This document shows positions 12,535 to 24,808 of a stretch of 64,000 bases of DNA, piece by piece (the stretch's first letter is position 1; each line of letters starts with the position of its first letter). The stretch is from NCBI RefSeq assembly GCF_051014445.1, contig NC_135137.1, forward strand, positions 14,447,501 to 14,511,500, in the 5' to 3' direction. Source of the stretch: Colletes latitarsis. Taxonomy: Eukaryota; Arthropoda; Insecta; Hymenoptera; Colletidae. A model generated the notes under the pieces. It was not told where the DNA came from. It searched no databases and saw only the letters and a program-made list of their open reading frames with translations. The position numbers were made by a program, and so were the translations under genes.

Positions 12535-14218
12535 CACGTAGTAATGAAGTACCACACTGAAACAGTCTATTAAACCTGGTTTCGATCAATATCTTAGGGG
12601 ATATCGCATGTTAAGTCTAGGTTAGGTCTGGGATTTCCTCTCATCAGGCACATACTTTCGCATATTTCTCATACTTGTTGGTCAGATCCTGGGCTTCCAC
12701 TCGTTTGGATCACGTAGTAATGTGGTACCACACTGAAACAGTCGAGTAAACCTGGTCACGATCAATATTTTAGGGGAGAACGCATGTTAGGTCTAGGTTA
12801 GGTCTGGGATTTGCTCTCATCAGGCTCATACTTTTGCATATTTATCAATCTTGTTGGACAGATCCTGAGCTTCCACTCGTTTGGATCACGTAGTAATGTG
12901 GTACCACACTGAAGCAGTCGAGTAAACCTGGTCACGATCAATATTTTAGGGGATAACGCATGTTAGGTCTAGGTTAGGTCTGGGATTTGCACTCATCAGG
13001 CTCATACTTTCGCATATTTCTCATACTTGATGGCCAGATTCTGATCTTTCTTTTGCTTGGATCTCGTAGTAATGAAGTACCACACTGAAACAGTCTATTA
13101 AACCTGGCTTCGATCAATATCTTAGAGGATATCGCATGTTAAGTCTAGGTTAGGTCTGGGATTTCCTCTCATCAGGCTCATACTTTCGCATATTTCTCAT
13201 ACTTGTTGGTCAGATCCTGGGCTTCCACTTGCTTGGATCACGTAGTAATGTGGTACCACACTGAAACAGTCAATTAAGCCTAGTCTTGTTCAATATTTCA
13301 AAGGATAACGCATGTTAGGTATAGGTTAGGTCTGGGATTTGCTCTCATCAGGCTCATACTTTCGCATATTTATCAATCTTGTTGGACAGGTCCTGGGATT
13401 CCACTGGTTTGGATCTCATAGTAATGTGGTACCACATTGACACAGTCAATTAAACCTGGTCTCGATCAATATTTTAGGGGATAACGCACGTTAGGTCTAG
13501 GTTAGGTCTGAGATTTGCTCTCATCAGGCTCATACTTTCGCATATTTCTCATACTTGTTGAACAGATCCTGGGTTTTTTCTGCTTCGGATCACTTAGTAA
13601 TGTGGTACCACACTGAAACAGTGAATTAAACCCGGTTTCGATCAATATTTTAGAGGATAACACATGTTAGGTCTAAGTTAGGTCTAGGATTTACACTCAT
13701 CAGACTCATACTCTCGCATATTTCTCATACTTGATGGCCAGATTCTGGGCTTTCGCCGATATGGGTCACGTAGTAATGTGGTACCTCACTGAAACAGTCG
13801 ACTAAACCTGGTCTCGATCAATATTTCAGAGGATAACGCATGTTAGGTCTAGGTTAGGTCTGGGATTTCCTCTCATCAGGCTCATACTTTCGCATATTTC
13901 TCATACTTGTTGGTCAGATCCTGGGCTTCCACTTGCTTGGATCACGTGGTAATGTGGTACCACACTGAAACAGTCAATTAAGCCTAGACTGGTTCAACAT
14001 TTCAAAGGATAACGCATGTTAGGTCTAGGTTAGGTCTGGGATTCGCTCTCATCAGACTCATACTCTCGCATATTTCTCATACTTGTTGGCCAGATCCTGG
14101 GCCTTTTCTGGTATGGATCACGTAGTAATGTGGTACCACACTGAAGCAGACGCGTAAACCAGGTCTCGATCAATATTTTAGAGGATAACGCATGTTAGGT
14201 ATAGGTTAGGTCTGGGAT
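12535..14218. repeat. 12-monomer HOR, copy 3 (partial, 1.68 kb)
   Basis: Tracks 8134-9817 at a 4401-bp offset (25 monomers plus 1 bp). Examples are the CACG variant at 9086 and 13487, and CACTTGCTTGG at 9529 and 13930. Relative to copy 2 the offset is 2288 bp, exactly 13 monomers, so one monomer was gained between copies 2 and 3. Confidence 0.82.
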
Positions 14219-14589
14219 TTCCTCTCATCAGGCTCATACTTTCGCATATTTCTCATACTTGTTGGTCAGATCCTGGGCTTCCACTTGCTTGGATCACGTG
14301 GTAATGTGGTACCACACTGAAACAGTCAATTAAGCCTAGACTGGTTCAACATTTCAAAGGATAACGCATGTTAGGTCTAGGTTAGGTCTGGGATTCGCTC
14401 TCATCAGGCTCATACATTCGCATATTTCTCATACTTCATGGCCAGATTCTGATCTTTTTTTTGCTTGGATCACGTAGTAATGGGGTACCACACTGAAGCA
14501 GTCTATTAAACCTGGTTTCGATCAATATTTTAGAGGATAACACATGTTAGGTCCAGGTTAGGTCTAGGATTAGCCCTCATCAGGCTCAT

Positions 14590-15530
14590 ACTTTCGCATA
14601 TTTATCAATCTTGTTGGCCAGATTCTGGGCTTTTTCTGGTTTGGATCACATAGCAATGTCGTACCACACTGAAGCAGTCGACTAAACCTGGTCTCGATCA
14701 ATATTTTAGGGGATAACGCATGTAGAGATCTAGGTTAGTTCTGGGATTTGCTCTCATCTGGCTCATACTTTCGCATATTTATCAATCTTGTTGGCCAGAT
14801 TCTGGGCTTTTTTTGGTTTGGATCACGTAGTAATGCGGTACCACATTGAAACAGTCCATTAAACCTGGTTTCGATCAATGTTTTAGAGGATAACACATGT
14901 TAGGTCTAGGTTAGGTCTGGGATTTGCACTCATCAGGCTCATACATTCGCATATTTCTCATACTTCATGGCCAGATTCTGGGCTTTTTTTGGTTTGGATC
15001 ACGTAGTAATGTGGTACCACACTGAAACAGTCAATTAAACCCGGTTTCGATCCATATTTTAGAGGATAACACATGATAGGTCTAGGTTAGGTCAGGGATT
15101 TGCACTCATCAGGCTCATACTTTCGCATATTTATCAATCTTGTTGGCCAGATTCTGGGCTTTTTTTGGTTTGGATCACGTAGTAATGCGGTACCACATTG
15201 AAACAGTCCATTAAACCTGGTTTCGATCAATATTTTAGAGGATAACACATGTTAGGTCTAGGTTAGGTCTGGGATTTGCACTCATCAGGCTCATACATTC
15301 GCATATTTCTCATACTTCATGGCCAGATTCTGGGCTTATTTTGGTTTGGATCACGTAGTAATGCGGTACCACGTTGAAACAGTCCATTTAACCTGGTTTC
15401 GATCAATATCTTCGTGGATAACGCATGTTAGGTCTACGTTAGGTCTGGGATTTGCTCTCATCCTGCTCATACTTTCGCATATTTCTCATACTTGTTGGCC
15501 ACATCCTGGGTTTTTTCTGCTTTGGATCAC
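14590..15530. repeat. Satellite block, paired with 16703-17643
   Basis: This block and 16703-17643 share an ordered set of variants 2113 bp apart. Examples are TGTAGAGATC at 14721 and 16834, and several ATGCGGTACCACATTG monomers. An open frame that exists by chance at 15319 recurs at 17432. The 2113-bp spacing equals the 12-mer HOR seen at 7.5-11.5 kb, although the monomers differ. Confidence 0.82.
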
Positions 15531-16702
15531 TTAGTAATGTGGTACCACAATGAAACAGGCAATTAAACCAAGTCTGGGTCAACATTTCAAAGGATATCAC
15601 ACGTTAAGTCTGGGTTAGGTCTAGGATTAGCCCTCATCAGGCTCATACTTTCGCATTCTTCTCTTATTTGTTGAACAGATCCTGGGGTTTTTCTGCTTTG
15701 GATCACTTAGTAATGTTGTACCACAATGAGACAGGCAATTAAACCAAGTCTGGGTCAACATTTCAAAGGATATCACACGTTAAGTCTGGGTTAGGTCTAG
15801 GATTTGCCCTCATCAGGCTCATACTTTCGCATATTTCTCATACTTGATGGCCAGATTCTGATCTTTTTTTTGCTTGGATCACGTAGTAATGGGGTACCAC
15901 ACTGAAACAGTCTATTAAACCTGGTTTCGATCAATATTTTAGAGGATAACACATGTTAGGTCTAGGTTAGGTCTAGGATTAGCCCTCATCAGGCTCATAC
16001 TTTCGCATATTTCTCATACTTGATGGCCAGATTCTGGGCTTCCACTGGTTTGGATCACATAGTAATGTGGTACCACACTGAAACAGTCGACTAAACCTGG
16101 ACTCGAACAATATTTCAGAGGATAACGAATGTGAGGTCTAGGTTAGGTCTGGAATTTGCACTCATCAGACACATACTTTCGCATTCTTCTCATACTTGTT
16201 GAACAGATCCTGGGTTTTTTCTGCTTTGGATCACTTAGTAATGTGGTACCACAATGAAACAGGCAATTAAACCTAGTCTGGGTCAACATTTCAAAGGATA
16301 TCACACGTTAAGTCTGGGTTAGGTCTAGGATTTGCCCTCATCAGGCTCATACTTTCGCATATTTCTCATACTTGATGGCCAGATTCTGGGCTTTTTCCGA
16401 TATGGGTCACGTGGTAATGTGGTACCACACTGAAACGGTCAATTAAGCCTAGTCTGGGTCAACATTTCAAAGGATAACGCATGTTAGGTCTAGGCTAGGT
16501 CTGGGATTCGCTCTTATCAGGCTCATACCGTCGCATATTTCTCATACTTGTTGGCCAGATCCTGGGCATTTTCTGGTATGGATCACGTAGTAATGTGGTA
16601 CCACACTGAAACAGTCGCGTAAACCAGGTCTCGATCAATATTTTAGAGGATAACGCATGTTAGGTATAGGTTAGGTCTGGGATTTGCTCTCATCAGGCTC
16701 AT
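15531..16702. repeat. Satellite between paired blocks
   Basis: Includes three copies of a monomer with CAGGCAATTAAACC and ATATCACACG, near 15557, 15733 and 16261 (one and three monomers apart). Such repetition suggests local single-monomer amplification. No gene. Confidence 0.82.
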
Positions 16703-17643
16703 ACTTTCGCATATTTATCAATCTTGTTGGCCAGATTCTGGGCTTTTTCTGGTTTGGATCACATAGCAATGTCGTACCACACTGAAGCAGTCGACTAAAC
16801 CTGGTCTCGATCAATATTTTAGGGGATAACGCATGTAGAGATCTAGGTTAGTTCTGGGATTTGCTCTCATCTGGCTCATACTTTCGCATATTTATCAATC
16901 TTGTTGGCCAGATTCTGGGCTTTTTTTGGTTTGGATCACGTAGTAATGCGGTACCACATTGAAACAGTCCATTAAACCTGGTTTCGATCAATATTTTTGG
17001 GGATAACACATGTTAGGTCTAGGTTAGGTCTGGGATTTGCACTCATCACGCTCATACATTCGCATATTTCTCATACTTCATGGCCAGATTCTGGGCTTTT
17101 TTTGGTTTGGATCACGTAGTAATGTGGTACCACACTGAAACAGTCAATTAAACCCGGTTTCGATCAATATTTTAGAGGATAACACATGTTAGGTCCAGGT
17201 TAGGTCAGGGATATGCACTCATCAGGCTCCTACTTTCGCATATTTATCAATCTTGTTGGCCAGATTCTGGGCTTTTTTTGGTTTGGATCACGTAGTAATG
17301 CGGTACCACATTGAAACAGTCCATTAAGCCTGGTTTCGATCAATATTTTAGAGGATAACACATGTTAGGTCAAGGTTAGGTCTGGGATTTGCACACATCA
17401 GGCTCATACATTCGCATATTTCTCATACTTCATGGCCAGATTCTGGGCTTTTTTTGGTTTGGATCACGTAGTAATGCGGTACCACATTGAAACAGTCCAT
17501 TTAGCCTGGTTTCGATCAATATCTTCGAGGATAACGCATGTTAGGTCTACCTTAGGTCTGGGATTTGCTCTCATCCTGCTCATACTTTCGCATATTTCTC
17601 ATACTTGTTGGCCAGATCCTGGGTTTTTTCTGCTTTGGAACAC
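16703..17643. repeat. Satellite block, second member of 2113-bp pair
   Basis: Matches 14590-15530 with scattered differences, for example ATTTTTGGGG for ATTTTAGAGG and CTACCTTAGG for CTACGTTAGG. More substitutions are visible than between the copies at 2241-5762, so this event looks older. Confidence 0.82.
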
Positions 17644-18199
17644 TTAGTAATGTGGTGCCACACTGAAACAGTCAATTAAACCTAGTCGGGGTCAACATTT
17701 CAAAGGATATCGCATGTTAAGTAAGGGTTAGGTCTAGGTTTTGCCCTCAATAGGCTCATATTTTCGCATATTTCTCATACTTGATGGCCAGATTCTGGGC
17801 TTTTTCCGGCATGGGTCGCGTGGTAATGTGGTACCACACTGAAACAGTCAATTAAGCCTAGACTGGTTCAACATTTCAAAGGATAACGCATGTTAGGTCT
17901 AGGTTAGGTCTGGGATTCGCTCTCATCAGGCTTATACCGTCGCATATTTCTGATACTTGTTGGACAGATTCTGGGCTTTTTCTGTTTTGGATCACATAGC
18001 AATGTCGTACCACACTGAAACAGTCGACTAAACCTGGTCTCGATCATTATTTTAGGGGATAACGCATGTTAGGTTTAGGTTAGGTCTGGGATTTGCTCTC
18101 ATCTGGCTCATACTTTCGAATATTTCTCATACTTGATGGCCAGATTCTGATCTTTTTTTTGCTTGGATCACGTAGTAATGTGGTACCACACTGAAACAG
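17644..18199. repeat. Satellite, mixed monomers
   Basis: About three monomers, the first two related to 12190-12470. No gene or interruption. Confidence 0.85.
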
Positions 18200-19010
18200 T
18201 CTATTAAACCTGGTATCGATCAATATCTTAGAGGATACCGAATGTTAGGTCTAGGTTAGGTCTGGGATTTGCTCTCATCAGGCTCATACTTTCGCATATT
18301 TCTCATACTTCATGGCCGGGTTCTGGGCTTTTTCCGGTATGGATCACGTAGTAATGTGGTACCACACTGACACAGTCAATTAAACCTGGTTTCGATCAAT
18401 ATTTTAGAGGATAACACATGTTAGGTCTTGGTCTGGGTCTGGGATTTGCACTCATCAGGCTCATACTTTCGCATATTTCTCATACCTGATGGCCAGATTC
18501 TGGGCTTTTTTTGGCTTGGATCACATAGTAATGTGGTACCACACTGAAACTGTCGATAAAACCTGGTTTCGATCAATATTTTAGAGGATAACACATGTTA
18601 GGTCTAGGTTAGGTCTAGGACTTGCACTCATCAGGCGCATACTTTCGCATATTTCTCATACTTGATGGCCAGATTCTGGGCTTTTTTTGGCTTGGATCAC
18701 GTAGTAATGTGGTACCACACTGAAGCAGTCGACTAAACCTGGTCACGATCAATATTTTAGGCGATAACGCATGTTAGGTCTTGGTTAGGTCTGGGATTTG
18801 CTCTCATCAGGCTCATACTTTTGCATATTTATCAATCTTGTTGGACAGATCCTGGGCTTCCACTAGTTTGGATCACATAGTAATGTGGTACCACACTGAC
18901 ACAGTCAATTAAACCTGGTTTCGATGAATATTTTAGAGGATAACGCATGTTAGGTCTAGGTTAGGTCTGGGATTTGCTCTCATCAGGCTCATACGGTCGC
19001 ATATTTCTCA
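18200..19010. repeat. Satellite block, paired with 20840-21650
   Basis: Shares GGATACCGAATG (18233 and 20875) and CTGTCGATAA (18550 and 21191) with 20840-21650, an offset of about 2641 bp (15 monomers plus 1-2 bp). CTGTCGATAA was seen only at these two places. Confidence 0.82.
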
Positions 19011-21639
19011 TACTTGTTGGCCAGATCCTGGGCCTTCTCTGGTATGGATCACGTAGTAATGTGGTACCACACAGAAATAGTCGACTAAACCTGGTCTCGA
19101 TCAATATTTTAGAGGATAACGCATGTTAGGTATAGGATAGGTCTGGGATTTGCTCCCATCAGGCTCATAATTTCGCATATTTCTCATACTTGATGGCCAG
19201 ATTCTGGGCTTTTTCCGGTACGGGTCACGCGGTAATGTGGTACCACACTGAAACAGTCAATTAAGCCTAGTCTGGGTCAACATCTCAAAGGATAACGCAT
19301 GTTAGGTATAGGTTAGGTCTGGGATTTGCTCTCATCAGGCTCATACTTTCGCATACCTCTCATACTAGATGGCCAGATTCTGGGCTTTCTGCGGTATGGG
19401 TCACGTAGTAATGAGGTACCACACTGAAACAGTCGACTAAACCTGGTCTCGATCAATATTTTAGAATATAACGCATGTTAGGTCTAGGTTAGACCTGGGA
19501 TTTGCCCTCATCAGACTCATACTTCCGCATTTATATCAATCTTGTTGAACAGATCCTGGGTTTTTTCTGCTTTGGATCACTTAGTAATGTGGTACCACAC
19601 TGAAACAGTCAATCAAACAATAGTATGTGTCAACATTTCAAAGGATATCGCATGTTAAGTCTGGGTTAGGTCAAGGATTTGCCCTCATCAGGCTCATACA
19701 TTCGCATTTTTCGTATACTCGTTGACTAGATCCTGGGCTTTTTCTGGTTTGGATCACGTAGTAATGTGGTACCACACTGAAACAGTCAATTAAGCCTAGT
19801 CTGGGTCAACATTCCCAAGGATAACGCATGTCAGGTCTGGGTTAGGTCTGGGATTTGCACTCATCAGGCTCATATTTTCGCATATTTATCAATCTTGTTG
19901 GCCAGATCCTGGGCTTCCACTGGTTTGGATCACGTAGTAATGTGGTACCACACTGAAACAGTCAACTAAACCTGGTCTCGATCAATATTTTAGAGGGTAA
20001 ATCATGTTACGTATAGGTGAGGTCTGGGATTTGCTCTCATCTGGCTCATACTTTCGCATATTTCTCATACTTGATGGCCAGATTCTGAGCTTTCTCCGGT
20101 ATGGGTCACGTAGTAATGTGGTACCACACTGAAACAGTCGACTGAACCTGGTCTCGATCAATATTTCAGAGGATGACGCATGCTAGGTCTAGGTTAGGCC
20201 TGGGATTTGCCCTCATCAGGCTCACACTTTCGCATATTTCTCATACTTGATGGCCAGATTCTGATCTTTTTTTTGCTTGGATCACGTAGTAATGTGGTAC
20301 CACACTGAAACAGTCTATTAAACCTGGTCACGATCAATATCTTAGCGGATAACGCATGTTAGGTCTAGGTTAGGTCTGGGATTTGCTCTCATCAGGCTCA
20401 TACTTTCGCATATTTCTCATACTTGTTGGCCAGATCCAGGGCTTTTTCTGGTTTCGATCACGTTGTAATGTGGTACCACACAGACACAGTCGACTAAACC
20501 TGGTCACGATCAATATTTTAGAGGATAACGCATGTTAGGTATAGGTTAGGTCTGGGATGTGCTCTCATCAGGCTCATACGTTCGCATATTTCTCATACTT
20601 GATGGCCAGATTCTGGGCTTTCTCCGGTATGGGTCACGTAGTAATGTGGTACCCCACTGAAACAGTCGACTAAACCTGGTCACGATCAATATTTTAGGGG
20701 ATAACGTATGTTAGGCCTAGGTTAGGTCTGGGATTTGCACTCATCAGTCTCATACTTTTGCATCTTTCAGATACTTGATGGCCAGATTCTGGGCTTTTTT
20801 TGGCTTAGATCACGTAGTAATGGGGCACCACACTGAAACAGTCTATTAAACCTGGTATCGATCAATATCTTAGAGGATACCGAATGTTAGGTCTAGGTTA
20901 GGTCTGGGATTTGCTCTCATCAGGCTCATACTTTCGCATATTTCTCATACTTGTTGGCCAGATCCTGGGCTTTTTCTGGTTTGGATCTCGTTGTAATGTG
21001 GTACCACACTGAAACAGTCGCCTAAACCTGGTCACGATCAATATTTTAGTGGATAACGCATGTTAGGTATAGGTTAGGTCTGAGATTTGCACTCATCAGG
21101 CTCATACTTTCGCATATTTCTCATACTTGATGGCCGGATTCTGAGCTTTTTCCGGTTTGGATCACATAGTAATGTGGTACCACACTGAAACTGTCGATAA
21201 AACCTGGTTTCGATCAATATTTTAGAGGATAACACATGTTAGGTCTAGGTTAGGTCTAGGACTTGCACTCATCAGGCGCATACTTTCGCATATTTCTCAT
21301 ACTTGATGGCCAGATTCTGGGCTTTTTTTGGCTTGGATCACGTAGTAATGTGGTACCACACTGAAGCAGTCGACTAAACCTGGTCACGATCAATATTTTA
21401 GAGGATAACGCATGTTAGGTCTAGGTTAGGTCTGGGATTTGCTCTCATCAGGCTCATACTTTTGCATACTTATCAATCTTGTTGGACAGCTCCTGGGCTT
21501 CCACTAGTTTGGATCACATAGTAATGTGGTACCACACTGACACAGTCAATTAAACCTGGTTTCGATCAATATTTTAGAGGATAACGCATGTTAGGTCTAG
21601 GTTAGGTCTGGGATTTGCTCTCATCAGGCTCATACCGTC
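19011..21639. repeat. Satellite; source or copy of later duplications
   Basis: 19360-19540 matches 21650-21830 (ATGAGGTACC at 19411 and 21700, 13 monomers plus 1 bp). 19550-20150 matches 22015-22615 (AATCAAACA at 19611 and 22076, 14 monomers plus 1 bp), so one monomer (about 21840-22010) was inserted in the later copy. 20490-20870 matches 22603-22983 at 2113 bp. AGAAATAG at 19073 recurs at 24531 (31 monomers plus 2 bp). The end, from 20840, is the second member of the 18.2-kb pair. Confidence 0.8.
20768..20777. other. Marker monomer CAGATACTTG / TTTTGGCTTAG / GGGGCACC
   Basis: A distinctive monomer combines CATCAGTCTCATACTTTTGCAT, CAGATACTTG, a T7 GGCTTAGATC run and a GGGGCACCAC core lacking the KpnI site. 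CAGATACTTG starts at 20768, 22881, 26050, 29207, 32726, 36587, 37984 and 63494. Spacings are 2113, 3169, 3157, 3519, 3861, 1397 and 25510 bp: 12, 18, 18, 20, 22, 8 and 145 monomers, allowing for the small indels between them. Each occurrence marks a copy of one HOR segment. Confidence 0.85.
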
Positions 21640-24600
21640 GCATATTTCTCATACTTGATGGCCAGATTCTGGGCTTTCTCCGGTATGGGTCACGTAGTAA
21701 TGAGGTACCACACTGAAACAGTCGACTAAACCTGGTCTCGATCAATATTTTAGAATATAACGCATGTTAGGTCTAGGTTAGACCTGGGATTTGCCCTCAT
21801 CAGACTCATACTTCCGCATTTATATCAATCTTGTTGGCCAGATCCTGGGCTTCCACTGGTTTGGATCACGTAGTAATGTGGTACCACACACAAATAGTCG
21901 ACTAAACCTGGTCTCGATCAATATTTTAGAATATAACGCATGTTATTTCTAGCTTAGGCCTGGGATTTGCCCTCATCAGACTCATACTTTCGCATTCTTC
22001 TCATACTTGTTGAACAGATCCTGGGTTTTTTCTGCTTTGGATCACTTAGTAATGTGGTACCACACTGAAACAGTCAATCAAACAACAGTATGTGTCAACA
22101 TTTCAAAGGATATCGCATGTTAAGTCTGGGTTAGGTCTAGGATTTGCCCTCATCAGGCTCATACATTCTCATTTTTCGTATACTCGTTGACCAGATCCTG
22201 GGCTTTTTCTGGTTTGGATCACGTAGTAATGTGGTACCACACTGAAACAGTCAATTAAGCCTAGTCTGGGTCAACATTTCCAAGGATAACGCATGTCAGG
22301 TCTGGGTTAGGTCTGGGATTTGCACTCATCAGGCTCATATTTTCGCATATTTATCAATCTTGTTGGCCAGATCCTGGGCTTCCACTGGTTTGGATCACGT
22401 AGTAATGTGGTACCACACTGAAACAGTCAGCTATACCTGGTCTCGATCAATATTTTAGAGGGTAAATCATGTTAGGTATAGGTGAGGTCTGGGATTTGCT
22501 CTCATCTGGCTCATACTTTCGCATATTTCTCATACTTGATGGCCAGAATCTGGGCTTGCTCCGGTATGGGTCACGTAGTAATGTGGTACCACACTGAAAC
22601 AGTCGACTAAACCTGGTCATGATCAATATTTTAGAGGATAACGCATGTTAGGTACAGGTTAGGTCTGGGATGTGCTCTCATCAGGCTCATACGTTCGCAT
22701 ATTTCTCATACTTGATGGCCAGATTCTGGGCTTTCTCCGGTATGGGTCACGTAGTAATGTGGTACCCCACTGAAACAGTCGACTAAACCTGGTCATGATC
22801 AATATTTTAGGGGATAACGCATGTTAGGCCTAGGTTAGGTCTGGGATTTGCACTCATCAGTCTCATACTTTTGCATATTTCAGATACTTGATGGCCAGAT
22901 TCTGGGCTTTTTTTGGCTTAGATCACGTAGTAATGGGGCACCACACTGAAACAGTCTATTAAACCTGGTATCGATCAATATCTTAGCGGATAACGCATGT
23001 TAGGTCTAGGTTAGTTCTGGGATTTGCTCTCATCAGGCTCATACTTTCGCATATTTCTCATACTTGTTGGCCAGATCCAGGGCTTTTTCTGGTTTCGATC
23101 ACGTTGTGATGTGGTACCACACAGACACAGTCGACTAAACCTGGTCTCGATCAATATTTCAGAGGATAACGCATGAGATGTCTGGGTTAGGTCTGGGATT
23201 TGCCCTCTCCAGTCTCATACTTTCGCATTCTTCACATACTTCTTGAACAGATCCTGGGTTTTTTCTGGTTGGGATCACATAGTAATGAGTTACAACACTG
23301 AAACAGTCGATTAAACCTGGTTTCGATCAATGTTTTAGAGGATAACTCATGTTAGGTCTGGGTTAGGTCTAGGATTTGCCCTCATCAGGCTCATACTTTC
23401 GCATATTTCTCATACTTGTTGGCCAGATTCTGGGCTTTTTCCGGTATGGGTCACGTGGTAATGTGGTACCACACTCAAACAGTCAATTAAGCCTAGTCTG
23501 GGTCAACATTTCAAAGGAGAACGCATGTTAGGTATAGGTTAGGTCTGCGATTTTTTCACATCAGGCACATACTTTCGCATATTTAGCAATCTTGTTGGCC
23601 AGATCCTGGGCTTCCACTGGTTTGGATCACATAGTAATGTGGTACCACACTGACACAGTCAATTAAACCTGGTTTCGATCAACATTTTAGACGATAACAC
23701 ATGTTAGGACTAGGTTAGGTCTAGGATTTGCACTCATCAGGCTCATACTTTCGCATTCTTCACATACTTCTTGAACAGATCCTGGGTTTTTTCTGGTTGG
23801 GATCACATAGTAATGTGTTACCACACTCAAACAGTCGATTAAACCTGGTTTCGATCAATGTTTTAGAGGATAACTCATGTTAGGTCTGGGTTAGGTCTAG
23901 GATTTGCCGTCATCAGGCTCATACTTTCGCATATTTCTCATACTTGTTGGCCAGATTCTGGGCTTTTTCCGGTATGGGACACGTGGTAATGTGGTACCAC
24001 ACTGAAACAGTCAATGAAGCCTAGTCTGGGTCAACATTTCAAAGGATAACGCATGTTAGGTATAGGTTAGGTCTGGGATTTGCTCTCATCAGGCTCATAC
24101 TTTCGCATATTTCTCATACTTGATGGCCAGATTCTGGTCTTTTTCCGGTATGGGTCACGTGGTAATGTGGTACCACACTGAAACAGTCAATTAAGCCTAG
24201 TCTGGGTCAACATTTCAAAGGATAACGCATGTTAGGTATAGATTTGGTTTGGGATTTGCCCTCATCAGACTCATACATTCGCATTCTTCACGTACTTCTT
24301 GAACAGATCCTGGGTTTTTTCTGGTAGGGATCACGTTGTAATGTGGTATGACACTGAAACAGTCGACTAAACCTGGTCTCGATCAATATTTTAGGGGATA
24401 ACGCATGTTAGGTCTAGGTTAGGTCTGGGATTTGCACTCATCAGGCTCATACTTTCGCATATTTCTCATACTTGATGGCCAGATTCTGACCTTTCTCCGG
24501 TATGGGTCACGTAGTAATGTGGTACCACACAGAAATAGTCGACTAAACCTGGTCTCGATCAATATTTTAAAGGATAACGCATGTCAGGTATAGGATAGGT

Positions 24601-24808
24601 CTGGGATTTGCTCCCATCAGGCTCATACTTTCGCATATTTCTCATACTTGATGGCCAGATTCTGGGCTTTTTCCGGTACGGGTCACGTGGTAATGTGGTA
24701 CCACACTGAAACAGTCAATTAAGCCTAGTCTGGGTCAACATCTCAAAGGATAACGCATGTTAGGTATAGGTTAGGTCTGGGATTTGCTCTCATCAGGCTC
24801 ATACTTTC
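21640..24808. repeat. 18-monomer HOR unit, copy 1 (3169 bp)
   Basis: Eighteen monomers plus 1 bp, repeated directly afterwards. Shared diagnostic features 3169 bp apart include AATCAAACA (22076 and 25245), TCAGATACTTG (22880 and 26049), the short TTCTCATTTTTCGTATACTCG variant, and CAGATCCAGGGC. The first substantial run of ATTCTTCACATACTTCTTG monomers in the window appears here, from about 23220. Confidence 0.85.

Noticed and set aside
15319..17647. Two nearly identical 71-codon open frames at 15319-15534 and 17432-17647, suggesting a conserved peptide
   Set aside because: Their similarity follows from the 2113-bp segment duplication that carries both. The protein is a reading of satellite DNA and is broken in neighbouring monomers.
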